A stretch of DNA of 64,000 bases from Paraoerskovia sediminicola (lineage in GTDB: Bacteria; Actinomycetota; Actinomycetes; Actinomycetales; Cellulomonadaceae), in the NCBI RefSeq assembly GCF_030296575.1, contig NZ_AP027729.1, forward strand, positions 682,001-746,000. Direction: 5' to 3'. Of this stretch, positions 53,767 to 63,070 are shown piece after piece. The notes below the pieces were generated by a model. The model saw only the letters and a list, made by a program, of their open reading frames with translations. It was not told the origin of the DNA and ran no database searches. Each line of letters starts with the position of its first letter. Within the stretch, counting starts at the first letter, position 1. Both the position numbers and the translations under genes were made by a program.

Positions 53767-56331
53767 TCAGGCGCCGGCCTGCATGCCGCCCGTCGGCGGC
53801 AGGTCGCGGACCTGGATGCCGGTCGGGGCGTCCAGCGTCGCGGCCGCGCCGACGCTCACCGGCCCGCGGTCCTTGTCGGTGCGCGGGACCCCGCGGAACG
53901 TGAACTCCCCGAGCAGACCCTCGCCCTCGGCGTCGACGATGATGACCTCGCCGGAGCTGAGCTCGCCGAACAGGATCTTCTCGGACAGGACGTCCTCGAT
54001 GTCCCGCTGCAGCGCGCGGCGCAGCGGCCGGGCACCGAGCACCGGGTCGTAGCCCTTCTCGGCGAGCAGCAGCTTGGCCGGCTCCGTGAGCTCGATGCCC
54101 ATGTCCTTGTCGCGCAGCCGTGCGTCGAGCTTCGCGACCATGAGGTCCACGATCTGCACGATCTCCGGCTGCGTGAGCTGCGGGAACACGATCGTGTCGT
54201 CGACACGGTTGAGGAACTCGGGCCGGAAGTGCTGCTTGAGCTCGTCGTTGACCTTGGCCTTCATGCGGTCGTAGGACGTCACGAGGTCGCCGCCGGCGTT
54301 GAAGCCGGTCTGGACGCCCTTCGCGATGTCCCGCGTGCCGAGGTTCGTGGTCATGATGATCACGGTGTTCTTGAAGTCGACGACGCGGCCCTGCGAGTCG
54401 GTCAGGCGACCGTCCTCGAGGATCTGCAGCAGCGAGTTGAAGATGTCCGCGTGCGCCTTCTCGACCTCGTCGAACAGGACGACGGAGAACGGACGACGCC
54501 GCACCTTCTCGGTGAGCTGACCGCCCTCGTCGTAACCGACGTACCCGGGAGGCGAACCGAAGAGCCGCGAGACCGTGTGCTTCTCCGAGAACTCGGACAT
54601 GTCGAGCTGAATCAGCGCGTCCTCGTCGTCGAACAGGAACTCCGCGAGCGCCTTGGCGAGCTCGGTCTTACCGACACCCGTGGGGCCGGCGAAGATGAAC
54701 GAGCCACCGGGACGCTTCGGGTCCTTGAGCCCGGCGCGCGTGCGACGGATCGCCTGCGAGAGCGCCTTGATCGCGGTGTTCTGGCCGACGACCCGCTTGT
54801 GCAGCTCGTCCTCCATGTGCAGCAGCCGCGTGGACTCCTGCTCGGTGAGCTTGACGACCGGGATGCCCGTCGACATGGCGAGGACCTCGGCGATCAGGTC
54901 CTCGTCGACCTCGGAGACCGTGTCGAGGTCGCCGGCCTTCCAGGCCTTCTCCTTCTCGGCGCGCTCGGCCGTCAGGTTCTTCTCGTTGTCGCGCAGACCC
55001 GCGGCACGCTCGAAGTCCTGCTCGTCGATCGCGGACTCCTTGTCGCGGCGCGCGTCGGCGATCTTCTCGTCGAGCTCCTTGAGCTCCGGCGGCGCGGTCA
55101 TGCGGCGGATGCGCAGGCGGGCTCCGGCCTCGTCGATCAGGTCGATCGCCTTGTCCGGGAGGAACCGGTCGTTGATGTACCGGTCGGCGAGCGTCGCCGC
55201 GGCGACGAGCGCCGAGTCGGTGATCGAGACGCGGTGGTGCGCCTCGTAGCGGTCGCGCAGGCCCTTGAGGATCTCGATGGCGTGCTGCAGCGACGGCTCG
55301 TTCACGTGGATCGGCTGGAAGCGGCGCTCGAGCGCCGCGTCCTTCTCGATGTGCTTGCGGTACTCATCGAGCGTCGTGGCCCCGATGGTCTGGAGCTCAC
55401 CGCGCGCGAGCATCGGCTTGAGGATCGAGGCCGCGTCGATCGCGCCCTCCGCGGCACCGGCCCCGACGAGGGTGTGGATCTCGTCGATGAACAGGATGAT
55501 GTCGCCGCGGGTGCGGATCTCCTTGAGGACCTTCTTCAGGCGCTCCTCGAAGTCACCGCGGTAGCGCGAGCCGGCGACGAGGGCGCCGAGGTCGAGCGTG
55601 TAGAGCTGCTTGTCCTTGAGCGTCTCGGGGACGTCGCCGCGCACGATGTCCTGCGCGAGGCCCTCGACGACGGCGGTCTTGCCGACGCCGGGCTCGCCGA
55701 TGAGGACAGGGTTGTTCTTGGTGCGGCGCGACAGGACCTGCATGACGCGCTCGATCTCGAGCGGGCGCCCGATCACGGGGTCGAGCTTGCCCTCGCGGGC
55801 CGCCTGCGTGAGGTTGCGGCCGAACTGGTCGAGCACGGCGGAGCCGGAGGGCTGACCCTCGGCGGGCCCGCCCGCGGCGACGGGCTCCTTGCCCTGGTAG
55901 CCGGACAGGAGCTGGATGACCTGCTGGCGGACCTTGTTGAGGTCGGCGCCCATCTTCGTCAGGACCTGCGCGGCGACACCCTCGCCCTCGCGGATCAGGC
56001 CGAGCAGGATGTGCTCGGTCCCGATGTAGTTGTGGCCGAGCTGCAGGGCCTCGCGCAGCGAGAGCTCCAGCACCTTCTTGGCGCGCGGCGTGAACGGGAT
56101 GTGCCCGCTCGGTGCCTGCTGGCCCTCACCGATGATCTCGGTGACCTGCGAGCGCACGCCGTCCAGCGAGATGTTCAGGGACTCGAGCGCCTTCGCCGCG
56201 ACCCCTTCACCCTCGTGGATGAGGCCGAGCAGGATGTGCTCGGTCCCGATGTAGTTGTGGTTGAGCATCCGCGCCTCTTCCTGGGCGAGGACGACGACCC
56301 GACGGGCACGGTCGGTGAATCTCTCGAACAT
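53767..56331 (-). CDS. clpC: ATP-dependent Clp protease ATP-binding subunit ClpC
   Basis: An 854-residue AAA+ unfoldase that delivers substrates to ClpP. Two Clp_N repeats (residues 1-145, each with [13 protein letters not shown]) are followed by the first AAA domain (Walker A GEPGVGKT at 212-219), a UVR-containing middle region (about 415-460), and the second AAA domain (Walker A GPTGVGKT near 550; Walker [12 protein letters not shown]; sensor TTNLG). The ATG at 56331 has GAGGAG a few bases upstream. Length and order match actinobacterial ClpC, an essential chaperone. An inverted repeat and a weak -10 box lie upstream. Confidence 0.97.
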   Translation of the reverse strand: MFERFTDRARRVVVLAQEEARMLNHNYIGTEHILLGLIHEGEGVAAKALESLNISLDGVRSQVTEIIGEGQQAPSGHIPFTPRAKKVLELSLREALQLGHNYIGTEHILLGLIREGEGVAAQVLTKMGADLNKVRQQVIQLLSGYQGKEPVAAGGPAEGQPSGSAVLDQFGRNLTQAAREGKLDPVIGRPLEIERVMQVLSRRTKNNPVLIGEPGVGKTAVVEGLAQDIVRGDVPETLKDKQLYTLDLGALVAGSRYRGDFEERLKKVLKEIRTRGDIILFIDEIHTLVGAGAAEGAIDAASILKPMLARGELQTIGATTLDEYRKHIEKDAALERRFQPIHVNEPSLQHAIEILKGLRDRYEAHHRVSITDSALVAAATLADRYINDRFLPDKAIDLIDEAGARLRIRRMTAPPELKELDEKIADARRDKESAIDEQDFERAAGLRDNEKNLTAERAEKEKAWKAGDLDTVSEVDEDLIAEVLAMSTGIPVVKLTEQESTRLLHMEDELHKRVVGQNTAIKALSQAIRRTRAGLKDPKRPGGSFIFAGPTGVGKTELAKALAEFLFDDEDALIQLDMSEFSEKHTVSRLFGSPPGYVGYDEGGQLTEKVRRRPFSVVLFDEVEKAHADIFNSLLQILEDGRLTDSQGRVVDFKNTVIIMTTNLGTRDIAKGVQTGFNAGGDLVTSYDRMKAKVNDELKQHFRPEFLNRVDDTIVFPQLTQPEIVQIVDLMVAKLDARLRDKDMGIELTEPAKLLLAEKGYDPVLGARPLRRALQRDIEDVLSEKILFGELSSGEVIIVDAEGEGLLGEFTFRGVPRTDKDRGPVSVGAAATLDAPTGIQVRDLPPTGGMQAGA

Positions 56332-56423
56332 GGCTGCTCCTCACGAGCGGCGTACGCCCGCACCGGTGGTGCTCAGGCCTGACCGCAACGACTGTATAGC
56401 GGCCCAACGGCCCCGACAGCCTC

Positions 56424-56452
56424 GGTATGCCCTTGTTCGCCAGCGGCATACC
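56424..56452. promoter_or_regulatory. Inverted repeat GGTATGCC-N13-GGCATACC upstream of clpC
   Basis: Perfect 8-base arms at 56424-56431 and 56445-56452, about 95-120 bp upstream of the clpC start. A weak minus-strand -10 (TATACA, 56398-56393) lies between it and the gene. It is a candidate site for a stress regulator such as ClgR or HspR, but the sequence does not match those consensus motifs well. Confidence 0.4.
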
Positions 56453-56616
56453 TGTGGCCGATCCGTGACCGTTCCGGGCTGCACGGCGGTCCGGTTCGCG
56501 GGATTCTCGAAGGGAGCGGTCGGTCGTCGGCGCGCCTCGGCGTCCGCCGGACGCCGCGGGGCAACCTGGGAGCGGAGCGCGAAGCACGTCGGCCCGAGGC
56601 AGAACGGGGAAGCATC

Positions 56617-57308
56617 GTGGACATCGAACCGGACCCGCAGGACGCGCCCGACGCGCGCGTCACACCGTCGGACGACGTCCCTCGCCGAGAGGCTCCCCCG
56701 AGTGGGAGGGGCTCGTCGAACGCTTCGCCGCGTTCAGCGGCCTGGTCGGCGAGGTGACGGACCCGTTGGGCTGGGGCATGGACCTCACCGAGGAGACGTT
56801 CTCCGAGGAGGTCCACGACGACCCGACGAGCGAACGGTTCACCCGGGGCTACCTGACCTTCGGCGGTGAGCCGTTCGGCGTCGAGACGCTGCGCGCACCC
56901 GCCCCGACCGAGGAGCGGGACGACGTGCTGCGGGCCGCGCTCTCGTCGGCGATCGCCGCGCCGCTGCACACCGACATCCGCCCCGGGGTGCCGACCGTCC
57001 ACGACGGCCACGACGACGGTCCGGCCGTGACCGACGACTTCGTGGACGCCTACCAGGACTACCGCTCGGCGATGCGCGCGGTGTTCGACGACGCCGCGCG
57101 GGCCACGATCGAGACCTCGCCCACGCGCAGCGAGGCCGGCGTGGGTCCGGCGGCGAGGGCGTCGGCGCGCGGCATCACGGCCCAGTACGTCGAGGTCGCC
57201 GGCCGGGCGCTGATCGTCACCGGGCCGACGGACCTGGTCGAGCAGGTCCAGGTCGTCATGCGTCCGATCCGCAACCTGCTGCACGACGAGGACGGCCCCC
57301 GGTTCTGA
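56617..57308 (+). CDS. Uncharacterised conserved protein (N-terminus frameshifted)
   Basis: About 230 residues, not recognised. The protein is acidic and hydrophilic, without signal peptide or membrane segment. The body reads EWEGLVERFAAFSGLVGEV near the N-terminus, then DPLGWGMDLTEETFSEEVHDD, and RSAMRAVFDDAARATIE. From the GTG at 56617 the frame is broken at five C (56695-56699); one added C joins REAPPEWEGLVERF. Without that repair translation could start at GTG 56754. It diverges from clpC and lies just upstream of an ABC exporter. No function is proposed. Confidence 0.55.
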
Positions 57309-57372
57309 CCGGCCCAGGCCGCTGGACCGGCCGAGCAGGCCGGCCGCGGAGGCCGCTGCCGGATCGCACCAC

Positions 57373-57384
57373 CGAATCGTTTCG
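57373..57384. promoter_or_regulatory. LacI-like operator candidate CGAATCGTTTCG
   Basis: A near-palindrome with central CG, 32 bases upstream of the ABC exporter GTG at 57417. It resembles other LacI sites in the window. Motif only. Confidence 0.25.
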
Positions 57385-57416
57385 ACAACGCGTTCGCGGC
57401 GCGCCAGGATGGACCC

Positions 57417-59189
57417 GTGACAACGCTCGAGGACACCTATGACGGCGCGCACCCGGTCCGGACGGTCGTCGAGCTCTACCGACCCCAGCGGGGCCGGCTG
57501 GCGATCGCCGCGGTCGCGTTCGCGATCAAGCACTCCCCCATCTGGGTGATCCCGGCGATGACGGCGACCGTCATCGACATCGTCGTCCAGCACCGCCCGC
57601 TGCACGAGCTCTGGATGACCGCGGCGATCATGGCGGCGGTCGTGATCCAGAACTACCCGCTGCACGTGTTCTACATCCGCCGCCTGTCGCTGGCGATCCG
57701 CACGGTCGAGACGGGCCTGCGCATGGCGCTCTCGCGCCGCCTCCAGGAGCTCTCGATCGGCTACCACCGCAGGGTGAGCGCCGGCGTCCTGCAGGCGAAG
57801 ATCGTGCGGGACGTCGAGAACGTGGTCGAAGGCTCCCGCACGACGTTCGACGCGGGCATGGCCGCGGTGACGACCCTGGCCGGCGCGATCGCGCTGACCG
57901 CGGTCAAGGTGCCCGAGTTCCTGCCGATCTTCGCGCTCACCGTGCCGGCGTCCGCGTGGCTGGTCATGAGCATGCGCAAGCGCATGGCGCGCCGCAACGC
58001 GGCGTTCCGCGGCGAGGTCGAGAACATGTCGGCCCGGGTGACCGAGATGACGCATCTCATCCCGGTGACGCGGGCCCACGCCCTCGAGGAGAACGAGCTC
58101 GAGCGCATGGGCGTGACGCTGACCCGGGTGCGGGACGCCGGGATCCGCCTCGACGTGGTCAACGGGCGCTTCGGGGCCCTGGCCTGGATCCTCTTCCAGG
58201 CGCTCTCGGTCGCCTGCCTGATCGGCGCGGCGTGGGTCGCCTGGACGGGGACCTTCGACGTGACCGCCGGGGACGTCGTCATGCTGTCCACCTACTTCGT
58301 CACCCTCACCGGGTCGGTCACCGCCCTCATGGGACTGGCACCGATCATCACCAAGGCCCTCGAGTCGGTGCGGTCGATGGGCGAGGTGCTCGGCGAGCCG
58401 GACCTCGAGCGTAACGCCGGCAAGGACCGGGTCGACGACCTGCGCGGCGAGGTCCGCTTCGAGGACGTCTCGTTCGCCTACGACGACTCCGCGGGCCCGG
58501 GCGAGGCCCCGGTGAACGCGGTAGAGGACCTCGACCTGTCGGCGCGCCCGGGCGAGACGGTCGCCCTGGTCGGCGCCTCCGGCTCGGGCAAGTCGACCGT
58601 CCTCAACATGGTCATCGGGTTCCTCGCCCCGACGCGCGGGCGGATCCTCCTCGACGACCACGACATCACGCAGATCGACCTGCGCACCTACCGCAGGTTC
58701 CTCGCCGTCGTCCCGCAGGAGTCGATCCTCTTCGAGGGCTCCGTCCGCGACAACGTCACCTACGGCAACGCGGACCTGTCGGACGACGCGGTGCGCTCGG
58801 CTCTGGAGGACGCGAACGCCTGGGAGTTCGTGCGGGAGATGGGCGGGCTCGACGCCGTGATCGGGCAGAAGGGCGGCCGGCTGTCCGGCGGGCAGCGGCA
58901 GCGCCTCGCGATCGCCCGCGCCCTGGTGCGCGACCCCCGGGTGCTCGTGCTCGACGAGGCGACCTCCGCCCTGGACACCACGTCGGAGCGACTGGTCCAG
59001 GAGGCCCTCGGCCGGCTCATGCGGGGACGCACGACGTTCGTCGTCGCCCACCGGCTCAGCACGATCCGCGGCGCCGACCGGATCGTCGTGATGGACCACG
59101 GCCGCGTCGTCGAGGTCGGGACGCACGACGGGCTGGTCGCCGCCGGCGGCGCGTACGCCCGGCTGCACGAGCTGACGCCGCCGAGCTGA
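57417..59189 (+). CDS. ABC exporter, fused membrane and ATPase domains
   Basis: A 590-residue half-transporter of the ABCB/MsbA type. Six transmembrane helices (residues 25-310) precede an ATPase domain with Walker A GASGSGKST (near residue 390), Q-loop VVPQESILFEG, signature LSGGQRQRLA (near 488) and Walker B VLVLDEATSALD. It would work as a homodimer to export a lipid, drug or peptide. The GTG at 57417 starts the family-typical N-terminus (about 15 residues before the first conserved segment). The exported compound is unknown. Confidence 0.92.
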   Translation: MTTLEDTYDGAHPVRTVVELYRPQRGRLAIAAVAFAIKHSPIWVIPAMTATVIDIVVQHRPLHELWMTAAIMAAVVIQNYPLHVFYIRRLSLAIRTVETGLRMALSRRLQELSIGYHRRVSAGVLQAKIVRDVENVVEGSRTTFDAGMAAVTTLAGAIALTAVKVPEFLPIFALTVPASAWLVMSMRKRMARRNAAFRGEVENMSARVTEMTHLIPVTRAHALEENELERMGVTLTRVRDAGIRLDVVNGRFGALAWILFQALSVACLIGAAWVAWTGTFDVTAGDVVMLSTYFVTLTGSVTALMGLAPIITKALESVRSMGEVLGEPDLERNAGKDRVDDLRGEVRFEDVSFAYDDSAGPGEAPVNAVEDLDLSARPGETVALVGASGSGKSTVLNMVIGFLAPTRGRILLDDHDITQIDLRTYRRFLAVVPQESILFEGSVRDNVTYGNADLSDDAVRSALEDANAWEFVREMGGLDAVIGQKGGRLSGGQRQRLAIARALVRDPRVLVLDEATSALDTTSERLVQEALGRLMRGRTTFVVAHRLSTIRGADRIVVMDHGRVVEVGTHDGLVAAGGAYARLHELTPPS

Positions 59190-59234
59190 CCTGCCGTTCT
59201 GACCTGCCGACCTGCCGTGCCGACCTGCCGTGCC
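59188..59234 (+). repeat. Short tandem repeat of gacctgccg units
   Basis: Four imperfect copies of GACCTGCCG with varying 0-4 base tails (gacctgccgttct, gacctgcc, gacctgccgtgcc, gacctgccgtgcc) lie between the exporter stop and the cupin-like gene. Confidence 0.7.
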
Positions 59235-59291
59235 CGGCAGCCGGTGGCACGATGGGCGCGACGCACGTCGGCGGCACAGACCGGAGGCACC

Positions 59292-59621
59292 ATGGCACGG
59301 CTCGACAGCACGGCGGCGGACCACCTCGGCAGGGCACGGACCGACGCGCACGGGCGCAGCTCGACGATCGTCGTCCACGACGGGCCGCTGCGGCAGTCGG
59401 TCATCGCCCTCGCGGCCGGGACCGTGCTCGGCGAGCACAACGCACCGCCCGCCGCGAGCCTCTACGTCGTCGAGGGGCTCGTCCGGGTCACGGCCGCGTC
59501 GGGCGACACCGAGGTCGGAGCCGACGAGATCGTGGAGATCACGCACGAGCGGCACTCGGTCGAGGCCCTCGAGGACTCCGTGTTCCTGCTGACGACGGTG
59601 ACCAGCATCCCCAAGGACTGA
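59292..59621 (+). CDS. Small cupin-like protein
   Basis: A 109-residue protein with the beta-barrel pattern of a single cupin domain: SVIALAAGTVLGEHNAPPAASLYVVEG and RVTAASGDTEVGADEIVEITHERHSVEA. Some metal-ligand residues are present (EH in GEHNAPP; His in ERHSVEA), but the canonical first motif is incomplete, so metal binding is uncertain. The ATG at 59292 has GGAGG 6-10 bases upstream. It is convergent with the pentapeptide-repeat gene. Function unknown. Confidence 0.7.
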   Translation: MARLDSTAADHLGRARTDAHGRSSTIVVHDGPLRQSVIALAAGTVLGEHNAPPAASLYVVEGLVRVTAASGDTEVGADEIVEITHERHSVEALEDSVFLLTTVTSIPKD

Positions 59622-59638
59622 CCGGCCGCGTGCCCCGG

Positions 59639-60235
59639 TCAGTCGACCCGGACCTCGGCACCGAGCGCCTCGGCCAGCACGACGGCCTGGTCGATCGAGA
59701 TCAGCGCGCCCTCCAGCACCGCCGACGTCGGGTCGAGCGACGACAGGTCGCTGCCCCGCAGGTCGGCGCCGGTGAGATCCGCTCGCGCCCACGCCGCCCC
59801 GGAGAGGTCCAGGTCGCGCAGGGTCGCTCCGCCGCAGCGCGTCTTGGAGAGGTCGGCCTCGCGGAACCGCGCCCCGACGACGACCGTCTTGCGCAGGTCC
59901 GCTCCTGCGAGCGAGACGAACGACCAGTCGCCGCCCTCCACCCGCAGGAGCTCGAGGCGGCAGGCGTCGAAGACGGAGCCGGTGAGCTTGCAGCCGTCGA
60001 ACGCGGCGTCGAACAGCACGCACGCGCTGAATCTGCAGTTCACGAACGCCGTGCCTGTGTGGCGCGAGGCGTTGAACCGCACCCCGCGGAACGTGCAGCC
60101 GTCGAACCGCGCCCCCGAGGTCGTGATCTCGCTCAGGTCGCAGTCGACGAGCTCGACGCCCTCGAAGACCTCGCCGACGACGTCGCGTCCGCCCCAGTCC
60201 TCGCGGCGCAGCACGTCGCCCGGCCGGCCGGCCAC
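59639..60235 (-). CDS. Pentapeptide-repeat protein
   Basis: A 198-residue protein with repeated A(D/N)Lxx-type units forming a right-handed beta-helix: DCDLSEITTSGARFDGCTF, NCRFSACVLFDAAFDGCKL, then SLAGADLRKTVVVGARFREA and ADLTGADLRGSDLSS. Some members protect DNA gyrase from quinolones (Qnr type); the similarity seen here is structural only. The GTG at 60235 was chosen since it follows the upstream stop by 5 bp; GTG 60214 is an alternative. It is probably co-transcribed with the membrane protein gene at 60241. Confidence 0.78.
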   Translation of the reverse strand: MAGRPGDVLRREDWGGRDVVGEVFEGVELVDCDLSEITTSGARFDGCTFRGVRFNASRHTGTAFVNCRFSACVLFDAAFDGCKLTGSVFDACRLELLRVEGGDWSFVSLAGADLRKTVVVGARFREADLSKTRCGGATLRDLDLSGAAWARADLTGADLRGSDLSSLDPTSAVLEGALISIDQAVVLAEALGAEVRVD

Positions 60236-60240
60236 CCCGC

Positions 60241-61518
60241 TCAGCGCCGGTCTGCGGGCGGGTCGAGGTCGAGCGGGCGCTCCAGCACCAGGTCGTCGGC
60301 GGGCGCCGAGCCGACCCTGCCACGGCGCGCGTCCGCGGGCTCGCGGGCGAAGACGGCGTCGACGACGTCCATGACGTCGGCGGCGTCGCTCACGTCGATG
60401 CTCTCCACCAGCTCGGCTCCCGAGTCGTCGGCGCCGGCGTCGGCCACGACCGCGATCTCGTCGCCGGTGAGGTCGACGTCGCTCCCGATCAGGTAGGGCT
60501 CGTCCTCGTGCCGGACGACGACCGTCACCTCGGTCTCGGCGCTCTCGTCGGGCCCGCGACCGGGCGCGCACGCGAGCACGGTCAGCCCGAGCGCGACGGC
60601 GTCCTCGACGAGCGCGGCCTGCCAGTCCGGGACCCGCCCGACGTTCCGGGCGCGCCACGCGGCGCCGGCCGTCGTGCCGAGCGCGGCGGCGAGACCGCCG
60701 ACGACCATCGGCACCAGGGGTCGCGCACCGACCCGACGGGAGAGGGCGAACGCGCCGAGGGCACCGCAACCGACGCGCACCTGCGGGCCGGGCGGGTCCA
60801 GCCGGCTGGGCGTGGCCGGGTGCTTGTCGCCGACGAGCTCGAGGGCGACGCCCGCGAGGGCACCGACCTTCCGGACGACGGACCCCGGCCCCGTCGACCG
60901 GGACGACAGGATCGGACCGGCGAACGCGAGCGACGACCGGGCGCCCGCGGCGAGACCGAGCAGACCCGAGCGAGCGACGAGCCCGGCCGACGGCCGTTCG
61001 GCCCGGTCGGCGTCGTCCTCCAGCGCGTCCAGCACGAGGTGGGTGGTGAGCCCGTAGGCCAGGTGCGGGACGGCGTCCGACACCCAGTCCTGGCGCGTCC
61101 AGGTCCGCGGGTCGCTGACCCCGAGGGCCTCGATCGCGGTGTCCGTCGTGGCCATGGCGCCGGCGCCGATCAGCGCGGCACCTGCGACGGGGCCCGTCCG
61201 GAACCCGGCGGACCGGGCGCAGGAGGCGAGGACGCCGATGCCGACGCCCGCCTTGATGCCGGCGATCGCGCCGAGGGCCTCGCGACGGTTCGCGCCCTCG
61301 GCGCCGGAGCCGATGAGGCCGCCGACGGTGAAGGAGCCGTGCTCGGCGAGGACGGCGTCCACCCGGTCGGCCGCCGCCGCGACGGTCTGCGCCGGGGCCT
61401 GCGACGCGGCGCGCCCCCGCACGACCATGTCGAGGTAGCTCACGAGGTTCAGGACGGTGGTGCCTGCTGCGCCGGCGGCGAGGCCGCGCCCGACTGGTCC
61501 GTTCAGGGGTCCGCTCAT
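60241..61518 (-). CDS. Uncharacterised membrane protein
   Basis: A 425-residue protein with several Ala/Gly-rich hydrophobic segments in the first 320 residues (for example GLAAGAAGTTVLNLVSYLDM, GPVAGAALIGAGAMA, RPLVPMVVGGLAAALG) and an acidic hydrophilic C-terminal tail (SIDVSDAADVMDVVDAV). There is no recognised domain. Its stop is 5 bp before the start of the pentapeptide-repeat gene. The starting ATG at 61518 faces the divergent hydrolase at 61578 with only 59 bp between them. Function unknown. Confidence 0.7.
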   Translation of the reverse strand: MSGPLNGPVGRGLAAGAAGTTVLNLVSYLDMVVRGRAASQAPAQTVAAAADRVDAVLAEHGSFTVGGLIGSGAEGANRREALGAIAGIKAGVGIGVLASCARSAGFRTGPVAGAALIGAGAMATTDTAIEALGVSDPRTWTRQDWVSDAVPHLAYGLTTHLVLDALEDDADRAERPSAGLVARSGLLGLAAGARSSLAFAGPILSSRSTGPGSVVRKVGALAGVALELVGDKHPATPSRLDPPGPQVRVGCGALGAFALSRRVGARPLVPMVVGGLAAALGTTAGAAWRARNVGRVPDWQAALVEDAVALGLTVLACAPGRGPDESAETEVTVVVRHEDEPYLIGSDVDLTGDEIAVVADAGADDSGAELVESIDVSDAADVMDVVDAVFAREPADARRGRVGSAPADDLVLERPLDLDPPADRR

Positions 61519-61577
61519 GGGACCACCCTTGTCCTCGCGAGGCCCCGTGGCAAACGGCGACCTGCGATGCTGGGCGA

Positions 61578-62216
61578 GTGACGCCGTCCGACACCACCCC
61601 TGACCGCGCGGCGGACCCGACGGGCCGCGAGCCCGCGCGAGCGACCCCCGGCGCGCTGCTCCTGACGCCCGGCGCGGGCGGCGGGCTCGACCACCCCGCG
61701 CTCGTCGCAGTGGAGCGCGCGGTCGCCGAGGGGCCCGCGCCGATCCCCGTCCGGCGGGTCCAGTTCCCGAACCGGACGGCGGGCAAGCGGGCCCCCGACC
61801 GCCCGGGGCCCGCGGTCGAGCACGTGCGCGCCCAGGCCGCGGACCTCTGCGCCGAGCACGGCGTCGACCCCGCGGCGCTCGTCCTGGGCGGGCGCTCGTT
61901 CGGCGGGCGCATGTGCTCGATGGCGGTCGCCGAGGGTCTCCCGGCCGCCGGGCTCGTGCTGCTGAGCTACCCCCTGCACCCGCCGGGCCGGCCGGACCGG
62001 CTGCGCGTCGAGCACTTCGGGGACATCGCCTGCCCCGTGCTGTTCGTCTCGGGCCGCAACGATCCGTTCGCCCGCCCGGAGGAGCTCGACGAGCACGTCG
62101 CCGCGATCTCCGGACCGGTGTCGCGCGTGACCTTGCCCGGCGCCCACGACGTCAAGGGCAAGGACGCCGAGGTCGCGGCGGCCGTCCGCGACTGGCTCGT
62201 CGGGCTCCGCGGCTGA
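61578..62216 (+). CDS. Alpha/beta hydrolase, KANL3/Tex30-like
   Basis: A 212-residue cytosolic hydrolase. The features are LLTPGAGGGLDHPAL (oxyanion region near residue 34), RVQFPNRTAGKRAPDRPGP typical of the KANL3/Tex30 group, the nucleophile elbow LGGRSFGGRMCS (Ser near 108), LLSYPLHPPGRPDRLR, and the C-terminal Asp/His in SGRNDPF and LPGAHDVK. The GTG at 61578 is the only plausible start. The substrate is unknown. Confidence 0.82.
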   Translation: MTPSDTTPDRAADPTGREPARATPGALLLTPGAGGGLDHPALVAVERAVAEGPAPIPVRRVQFPNRTAGKRAPDRPGPAVEHVRAQAADLCAEHGVDPAALVLGGRSFGGRMCSMAVAEGLPAAGLVLLSYPLHPPGRPDRLRVEHFGDIACPVLFVSGRNDPFARPEELDEHVAAISGPVSRVTLPGAHDVKGKDAEVAAAVRDWLVGLRG

Positions 62217-62286
62217 GGTGGTGAGCACCGGCGGCTCCGGACCGACCGGACCAGCACGGGGTGGCAGCGTGAGGCAGGGTGAGGAC

Positions 62287-62973
62287 ATGACGCCGAGCCT
62301 GACGAGCTTCGAGAGTCGCCCGTACCCGGGCCGGGTCCCGCCCTACCCGTACACGGTCCGCTCCGGTCACGTCGTCCGCCTCGCGTGGCCGCCGGAGGCG
62401 GTGCAGCTCCCCGACTCCCCCGTGTCCCTCCTCACCTACGGGTCCAACGCGTGCCCCGGACGGCTGGCGGAGAAGTTCGGACACGAGGCCGACGGGATCG
62501 TCGTCCTCCCCGCCGACCTGCACGGCACCCGCCGCGTCTTCGCCTGCTCGCCCTCTCGCGGGGCGCTCCCCTACACGCTGCGCGCCGACCCTCCGCACCG
62601 CGAGGCCGTCCACGTCGTCGTCGTCCCTGGCCGCGTCGGGCACGCCCTCGACACCACCGAGGGGCGGGCGACCGAGCACTACGACCTCGCACGTCTCGAC
62701 GACGCCGTCGTCCACCTCGGCGCGCACCGCTGGCAGCGCCCGCTGACGTACCTCGGCAAGGGCGAGCGCGGACCGGCCGAGCACCACGGACGCACGCTCG
62801 ACGTCGACGGGTGGAGCACCGAGGCCGCCGAGAGCCTGATGAGCGAGCTGCGCGGCGACGACACCCGGCTGCCCCCGCACACCGTCGTCCCGCTCGACGT
62901 CGCGCTCGCCGACGCCGTCGACGCCGGTGACCGCGCGCTGCTGGCAGCGCTCGCCCTACCCTCGGGGTCATGA
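62287..62973 (+). CDS. Gamma-glutamylcyclotransferase-like protein
   Basis: A 228-residue protein. The clearest mark is LLTYGSNACPGRLAEKFG (near residue 48), the YGSN motif of the GGCT/BtrG-like fold. The usual catalytic Glu of the family is not obvious by eye, so activity is uncertain. The ATG at 62287 is preceded by GGTGAGGAC; an in-frame upstream GTG exists at 62221 but lacks homology. It is probably co-transcribed with the hydrolase upstream. Confidence 0.65.
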   Translation: MTPSLTSFESRPYPGRVPPYPYTVRSGHVVRLAWPPEAVQLPDSPVSLLTYGSNACPGRLAEKFGHEADGIVVLPADLHGTRRVFACSPSRGALPYTLRADPPHREAVHVVVVPGRVGHALDTTEGRATEHYDLARLDDAVVHLGAHRWQRPLTYLGKGERGPAEHHGRTLDVDGWSTEAAESLMSELRGDDTRLPPHTVVPLDVALADAVDAGDRALLAALALPSGS

Positions 62974-63070
62974 GGGACGACGCGCGGGCGCCGGACGCCG
63001 AGACCGACCTGCCCGATCTTGGGGACGGCCGGGAGCGCGCCGTACACACGACCGCGAAGGGCGACGCAGC

